This document shows, in pieces, positions 13,807 through 18,537 of a DNA stretch of 18,537 bases. Position 1 is the first letter of the stretch; each line of letters starts with the position of its first letter. The stretch comes from an uncultured Solobacterium sp. (GTDB taxonomy: Bacteria > Bacillota_I > Bacilli_A > Erysipelotrichales > Erysipelotrichaceae), in assembly GCA_900543035.1 (NCBI GenBank), contig UQPV01000052.1, positions 1-18,537 of the forward strand. The letters run 5' to 3'. The translations under genes were made by a program, and so were the position numbers. The notes beneath the pieces were generated by a model. That model did no database searches and had not been told where the DNA came from. It saw only the letters and a list, made by a program, of their open reading frames with translations.

Positions 13807-16800
13807 TCAGCTTCGCTTTCTGCGATATGCCGCGATTGCCGCCGCGCCTGCAGCTGCCATCAGGGCGATCATCATGCCGCTCATGTTCGCTGCCGCAGTG
13901 TTCGTCGGATCAGAAGCCGTGCCATCGTCCGGCGTCGTGACGTTTTCCTCACTGACCGGCTGCAGGGCATCGATCGCGCTCTGCAGTTCTTCTGCCAGGG
14001 CGTCGGCTTCTTCCTGCGTGATCTGCGGATCGTTCATCTTGGCCAGCGCACGGTCTGCCAGAACGATCACGGAATCTGCGCTTTCAGCCGTATATGCGCG
14101 CAGGTCAAGGCTGTTCACATACGCGATCAGGTCTTCCAGTGCGCTGGTGTCTGCCTTCGTGCGCGCATTCAGGCGTGCTTCTCGTAAGCTCTTCGCCGCT
14201 TCATCGATCTCTGCCTGGCTCGTCGCATTGTTCAGAACTGTCTTCGCTGCATCCAGCTTCTCCTGCAGTCCTTCTACGCTGCTCGGGACATAGTCATCGA
14301 GGTTTGCGATCATCTCGGTAACGAGCTCGATCTCATGCTCGAGCGCGCTCGTATCCAGCATGATCTTATCCAGGTTAGCGATCGCATCGCTCAGGTTCGT
14401 GATGGCTTGTGTGACTTCTGCCGTCGTCGCATCATCATTGCCTGCCACTGCCTTTGCAGCGTCGATCGCTGCCTGCAGTGCCTCGAGGCTTTCCGCCGTG
14501 TAGTCACCATCGAGATAGCCCTTTGCGGCTTCGATCAGCGCGTTCAGCTCTGCCTTGGACACGATCTCCCACAGCTCTTGTGCTGCCTTGGTCATCGCCT
14601 TGTTCGCTGCCTTCAGCTCATCTGCGGTTGCATCCGGGTTGTCAACAACAGTCTGTGCTGCGGCAACTGCATCTCTCAGCGTCTGTACCTTGCCTGGACG
14701 AATGCCGTCTACATTGGTCAGGATGTTCTCCTTGATGAAGTCGATCGTCGCCTGCACGTCTTTGCGCAGGGCGTCTTCGCTTTCATCGGTGTTGAGCGCC
14801 TGCATCGCTTCGCTCAGATCGAGCAGCGCGGTGACGACCTCGGTCGTGGTCGGCGCTTCCTTGGCCAGTACGGCCTGTGCGTTGGTGATCGCTTCATTCA
14901 GCTCCGCATCATCAGAACCAAGCGCGATGGCCTTATCGACCATGTTGCGCAGTGCCTGGATCGCGGATTCGCTTGCCTTGACCTGCAGAGCATCCATCGC
15001 GGCATTCAATGCGCTCGCTGCCTGATCGATCTGTTCCTGGCTCGCACTGTCATCTGCTGAAATCTGCTCAGCCGCTGTCAGGGCTTCCTGCAGGGCGTTC
15101 CAGCTGTTGGCAGTATATGCTTCGCTGTCCAATACAGCTGCCGCCTGGATCGACTCATTCAGTTCTGTTTTATCTGTCAGCTTGCCATATACGCGAAGTT
15201 CACGGATATGGAAAGCCTCATTCTGGTTGTTAAAGGTACCGATCACTCTGACGTAGCGTGCCATGCATGGTGCAGAAATCGTGAATGTCGTTCCTTCGTT
15301 TGTTTCAACGGCTTCATCTTCTTTCGCACCGATCAAGGTCCACTCTTCTCCATCTTCGCTGACATAGACTTCAAATTGATAGTAGCGGGAACCGGATGCA
15401 TAAGCACATACTTGCACGGAGCCGATATCATAGGATCTGCCCAGATTGACGATGATCCATGGACGTTCTTCCCATGGTCCGCCATCCCAGTAAGAATCCA
15501 GCGTGCCGTCATTGGCGTACATTGCATAGCCGCCGCCTGAACCGCCGCTGTTAACTTCCCGACTGGCCTCAATTGGCTTGTTCATGGCAAGATTGCCTTC
15601 ATTTTCCGGCAATTCCTCAATAACCGAGCATTCGCTCAGCAGCCGCTGAGCCACTTCGTATATATGTACTGGAGAATTGTCTGCTTTTCTAGTGTATTCC
15701 GGTGTATTCATGACCCATTGCCAATAGAAATGGAAATAGTTGCCTTGGTTCCATGTCTCTATCGGATCTTGATCGATCAGATAGCGCTCACGTTCATCGA
15801 GCAGTCGTTCCCATCTTGCTTTATACAGATCGATCATCATGCCCTGGTAATTGCGGTAAGCATAATCTGGCAATGCGCTGGCGCTGGCTGCGCCGGCCCA
15901 TGTGGTAATCAGGGCCTTGGCATTCATCGTCAGACAATCCCAGGCAAAATCATCATAGCGGATGGCCCAGTCTTCTGCTTTTCCGATCCATTCACCAGCC
16001 AGCTGATCTTGCTGAGTTCCTTGTATCAGATCACATACATCAAAGGCATTCAGGAATTTTGCTTTTTCGATGCGGAATGTCTCAAGATCACCAGCTTCAT
16101 AAGCATCAATGACATTGTTATACTGTCTTACTGCATAGTTATTGACCATCTGGCGCATGATCTCTGTCAAGTCATAGCGATATGCTTCGCTTGCGCTGAG
16201 CAAGTCAAAATCCTCCAGCAGCAATTCAAAAGCACGTTCAAGCAGCTGAGGATTATATGGCAGGCTCGTCCTGCCGACATTTTCCGGAAGCGCGGCCATG
16301 ACCTGCGCGGTGTTGCCGCTGCGATGATAGACCGTCTGTTCCAGCAGGTCCCATGCTTCCCGAGCTGACATAGAATATGCGCCATAGCGCCGCAGCACAT
16401 AGTCATCCAGCCAGCCATCGATATCCTGCGTTTCTTCTGTCCATGCCATATCGAAGATCAGATCATAGATGACCGGATTATCATATGTTGCCTCAGAAAT
16501 GATGCCGATGCCTTTCATATGCTGAGCCTCCTGATAAGCGGCCGGGATATCGTGTGCGATCTTGGCCAACTGTCCATCCATGGATGGGTTGCCGCCATAG
16601 TTTTCCAGCATGCACCATACCCAATCGGTACCATTGAATTCAGCGCTTTCCAATACAGTATCTCCGTAAGCGGTCGAATTCCATTTTGGTGCCTCCAGAC
16701 CGGTCAGATCAAGGATCATAACATGATCCTGCCGATACTCGCCCATGCCTTTGAGCAAGTCATTGGTCGGATTGCTCCACCATGCCTGCACCATCCAGAC

Positions 16801-18537
16801 TGCATCACTGTCATATCTCAACAATGACTCCAGCACTTCTGCAGAAATCGTGGCGTCGGAGAGGTCAGAAGGGCGGATACCGCCTTCATGGAACGGATCT
16901 GCTGCATAATAATCGGTGGTGTCGCCGAAAGCCCATTCTTGCGCTTCGTAGAATAAGCCCGCATACTGATCATACAGTTCCCCATCCGTACGGATCATAT
17001 CCGGACGGTCAAGGCCGCACCATCCGCCTTGTTTCAAGATATCCACATCCTGATACTCAGCAAAATTGGTCGGCACCATGCCAGCATATCCTTGCAATAC
17101 GGTATCCATGCCCAATGAGCGTTTCCAGCGTTGGTTTTCCCTGGCCATATTCAGACGGTCAGTGATCCATCCATCTGGTATCGGACCGCCGAAGATCTCT
17201 AGATTATCCATGAACTGCCAAGCATAATAAGACGGTCCGCTCAGCCAGTCTTTCGCTTCATCAAAGCTGTATCCGAAATTCATCAGGAAACGGATCCAGA
17301 CAGCTTCCTGTCCGGCCAGATCCAGCACGACATTGACGCCGCTCAATGCCAGCCAGTCGTACTCTTTCTGGAACGCTTCCTCATCAAAGAAGGCAAACGT
17401 ATAGTCCAGTGTACAATAATTGAAAGCATAGCGTACCTTGTATGGAGTCTCGCGGCGGATGGTTCCTTCTACCGGTACGATGGCTTCCGGCATCTTGGTC
17501 TGATTGGCTTGTTCAGAGATCATGACATGGCAATAATTCTTGTAATAATCATTCACGCCGCTGGCCAATGAAACGCCATCATTACCTTTGATATGCACTT
17601 TGCCATCGACCATGTTCAGTTCATAATAATCGTTGTCGTTCTGCATATTTGCGGCAAGCTCAAAAGTAAACCAGTCACGATATCGCGCCCCTGTCGTACG
17701 CTCGATGATGCCATAGACATTTTCGATCGTCTCTGCTTCTGTGATCGGCGCGGCATATTCACTTTCATCAAATGGTTCGATGCCTAAGATCTCTTCAATA
17801 TCCCCGGTTCGCAGTGCTTCCGTATTTTCTGCGGTCGGCGTTCCATGCACGCGCACTTCCGAAAGCATCGCGCTGCCGGCATCACTGCAATATTCGATAT
17901 AGATGCGGATGATGCGGTAAGCTTTTCCGCTGACATCGATCACATCGCCGTCCTCATCTGCGGTATCTTTCGTGCGTTTCTGATACAGGCGGTCATATGT
18001 ACTGCCATCGTTGCTGCCATAGACCGTATAGTAGTAATACCGATCCTCTCGCACCGGAAAATTCAGGATGATCTGCGAAAGATCATATGTTTCTTCCAGA
18101 TCGACATTGACATAGGCCGGATAGAATTGCCCGTTCCAGTAAGTGAAATCACTGCCGTCGGTGACGCGGGAAACCAGATCATCGGAAAGATGGCTGTGTG
18201 CCGGTTTTCTAAATGCAATATTCTCTGGGTCTTTCTCATCCGCTGTTGGCGGCTGTGGTTCCACATAGTTTGGATCAGCATATCCATAGGCCTCAAATTC
18301 TTTCATATGCACCGAAGGATTGGCAGAATTATAAGTCATGATGACCCGAATATAACGAATATGCAATTCAGGTTCAAACCGATAACTATCGCCGGATGAT
18401 ACGGCTGGATCATCATTGTCCTTTTCCGCCGCTTTCGTATATGTTCTGCCATCCAGGCTTGTGTAGATCTCATAATGATAATAGCGGTCATCATTGAAAT
18501 ACGGGAAGGCCTTAAGCTCAGAAATGAAGTATCCGCT
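13807..18537 (-). CDS. GH89 alpha-N-acetylglucosaminidase, multimodular, 5' end outside the window
   Basis: The frame runs open from the right edge to TGA at 13809-13807, giving 1576 visible residues; the true start and signal peptide lie beyond 18537. Visible order: partial discoidin (F5/8C) domain (1-88), second discoidin domain (105-233), GH89 module (about 255-977), a CBM32/discoidin domain (981-1119), six FIVAR-like helical modules (1123-1528), and a C-terminal hydrophobic segment ending RRKRS. GH89 enzymes remove terminal alpha-GlcNAc; the gut homologue CpGH89 acts on GlcNAc-alpha-1,4-Gal of mucin. By comparison with human NAGLU, Glu551 (DPFHEGG) should be the acid/base and Glu682 (GIISEATYDNPVIYDL) the nucleophile; CMLENYGGN also fits the family. 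No LPxTG precedes the anchor. Likely an extracellular, cell-bound mucin-targeting enzyme; the exact substrate is inferred. Confidence 0.93.
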   Translation of the reverse strand, partial: SGYFISELKAFPYFNDDRYYHYEIYTSLDGRTYTKAAEKDNDDPAVSSGDSYRFEPELHIRYIRVIMTYNSANPSVHMKEFEAYGYADPNYVEPQPPTADEKDPENIAFRKPAHSHLSDDLVSRVTDGSDFTYWNGQFYPAYVNVDLEETYDLSQIILNFPVREDRYYYYTVYGSNDGSTYDRLYQKRTKDTADEDGDVIDVSGKAYRIIRIYIEYCSDAGSAMLSEVRVHGTPTAENTEALRTGDIEEILGIEPFDESEYAAPITEAETIENVYGIIERTTGARYRDWFTFELAANMQNDNDYYELNMVDGKVHIKGNDGVSLASGVNDYYKNYCHVMISEQANQTKMPEAIVPVEGTIRRETPYKVRYAFNYCTLDYTFAFFDEEAFQKEYDWLALSGVNVVLDLAGQEAVWIRFLMNFGYSFDEAKDWLSGPSYYAWQFMDNLEIFGGPIPDGWITDRLNMARENQRWKRSLGMDTVLQGYAGMVPTNFAEYQDVDILKQGGWCGLDRPDMIRTDGELYDQYAGLFYEAQEWAFGDTTDYYAADPFHEGGIRPSDLSDATISAEVLESLLRYDSDAVWMVQAWWSNPTNDLLKGMGEYRQDHVMILDLTGLEAPKWNSTAYGDTVLESAEFNGTDWVWCMLENYGGNPSMDGQLAKIAHDIPAAYQEAQHMKGIGIISEATYDNPVIYDLIFDMAWTEETQDIDGWLDDYVLRRYGAYSMSAREAWDLLEQTVYHRSGNTAQVMAALPENVGRTSLPYNPQLLERAFELLLEDFDLLSASEAYRYDLTEIMRQMVNNYAVRQYNNVIDAYEAGDLETFRIEKAKFLNAFDVCDLIQGTQQDQLAGEWIGKAEDWAIRYDDFAWDCLTMNAKALITTWAGAASASALPDYAYRNYQGMMIDLYKARWERLLDERERYLIDQDPIETWNQGNYFHFYWQWVMNTPEYTRKADNSPVHIYEVAQRLLSECSVIEELPENEGNLAMNKPIEASREVNSGGSGGGYAMYANDGTLDSYWDGGPWEERPWIIVNLGRSYDIGSVQVCAYASGSRYYQFEVYVSEDGEEWTLIGAKEDEAVETNEGTTFTISAPCMARYVRVIGTFNNQNEAFHIRELRVYGKLTDKTELNESIQAAAVLDSEAYTANSWNALQEALTAAEQISADDSASQEQIDQAASALNAAMDALQVKASESAIQALRNMVDKAIALGSDDAELNEAITNAQAVLAKEAPTTTEVVTALLDLSEAMQALNTDESEDALRKDVQATIDFIKENILTNVDGIRPGKVQTLRDAVAAAQTVVDNPDATADELKAANKAMTKAAQELWEIVSKAELNALIEAAKGYLDGDYTAESLEALQAAIDAAKAVAGNDDATTAEVTQAITNLSDAIANLDKIMLDTSALEHEIELVTEMIANLDDYVPSSVEGLQEKLDAAKTVLNNATSQAEIDEAAKSLREARLNARTKADTSALEDLIAYVNSLDLRAYTAESADSVIVLADRALAKMNDPQITQEEADALAEELQSAIDALQPVSEENVTTPDDGTASDPTNTAAANMSGMMIALMAAAGAAAIAAYRRKRS
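13954..15171 (-). repeat. Six FIVAR-like protein modules in tandem
   Basis: Six units of about 65-73 residues run end to end: 14974-15171, 14779-14973, 14560-14778, 14356-14559, 14152-14355 and 13954-14151. Most follow a pattern of a helix with ELN/AL..., then YT.ES...L..A...A, then DAT..E...A...L..A...L. The order of preservation is visible in units 1, 4 and 6 (AYTANSW, DYTAESLEAL, AYTAESAD). FIVAR modules are three-helix spacers in Gram-positive surface proteins and can bind carbohydrate or partner proteins. The units are diverged at DNA level, so they are old duplications rather than a recent expansion. Confidence 0.75.

Noticed and set aside
18364..18366. TTG at 18366 as the start of the glycosidase
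   Set aside because: The frame stays open for 57 more codons to the window edge, and these translate into the front part of a discoidin domain, so the gene continues beyond the window.
1..18537. CRISPR arrays, insertion sequences, tRNA or rRNA genes
   Set aside because: No regularly spaced direct repeats, transposase-like frames, terminal inverted repeats or cloverleaf sequences were seen on reading both strands.

Overview
The window reads as chromosomal DNA from a low-to-mid GC Firmicute, probably a gut member of the Erysipelotrichia. The evidence is a SufCDSUB iron-sulfur operon with the Gram-positive scaffold SufU, strong AGGAGG ribosome binding sites, sigma-A type promoters, a lipobox foldase, and a very large secreted glycosidase with FIVAR repeats and a C-terminal hydrophobic anchor. 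Lineage is inferred from gene content; no rRNA or other phylogenetic marker is present.

Layout, left to right. (1) Positions 1-75 hold a strong minus-strand promoter firing out of the left edge into an unidentified structured leader. (2) 176-5397, minus strand: sufC-sufD-sufS-sufU-sufB followed by a translationally coupled 5-formyltetrahydrofolate cyclo-ligase gene, in the order of transcription. A long hairpin covers the last stop codon. (3) 5398-5605: a divergent promoter region with a perfect 12-bp inverted repeat. (4) 5606-7613, plus: two consecutive PrsA/SurA-like foldase genes, one anchored by a membrane helix and one by a lipid, closed by a terminator. (5) 7787-8182, plus: a HIT-family nucleotide-binding hydrolase, sharing a bidirectional terminator with the converging operon. 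(6) 8222-12005, minus: a six-helix membrane protein, RecG helicase and a single-pass extracytoplasmic protein. (7) 12074-12526, minus: a small membrane protein, divergent from an MscS-type mechanosensitive channel (12671-13549, plus). (8) 13550-13806: a gene-free stretch with a possible small RNA carrying three C-rich motifs, then two terminators. (9) 13807 to the right edge, minus: a 5'-truncated multimodular GH89 alpha-N-acetylglucosaminidase with three discoidin/CBM32-like domains and six FIVAR-like modules.

How the genes work together. The suf genes build Fe-S clusters: SufS mobilises sulfur, SufU accepts it, and SufBCD is the scaffold. The folate enzyme is tied to them by overlapping reading frames. 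The two foldases would support folding of exported proteins, a class that includes the large glycosidase. The glycosidase suggests use of host mucin or glycosaminoglycan alpha-GlcNAc. Most of the window is housekeeping. The least explained parts are the candidate small RNA, the left-edge leader, the inverted repeat between suf and the foldases, and the surface anchoring of the GH89 protein, which has no LPxTG motif.
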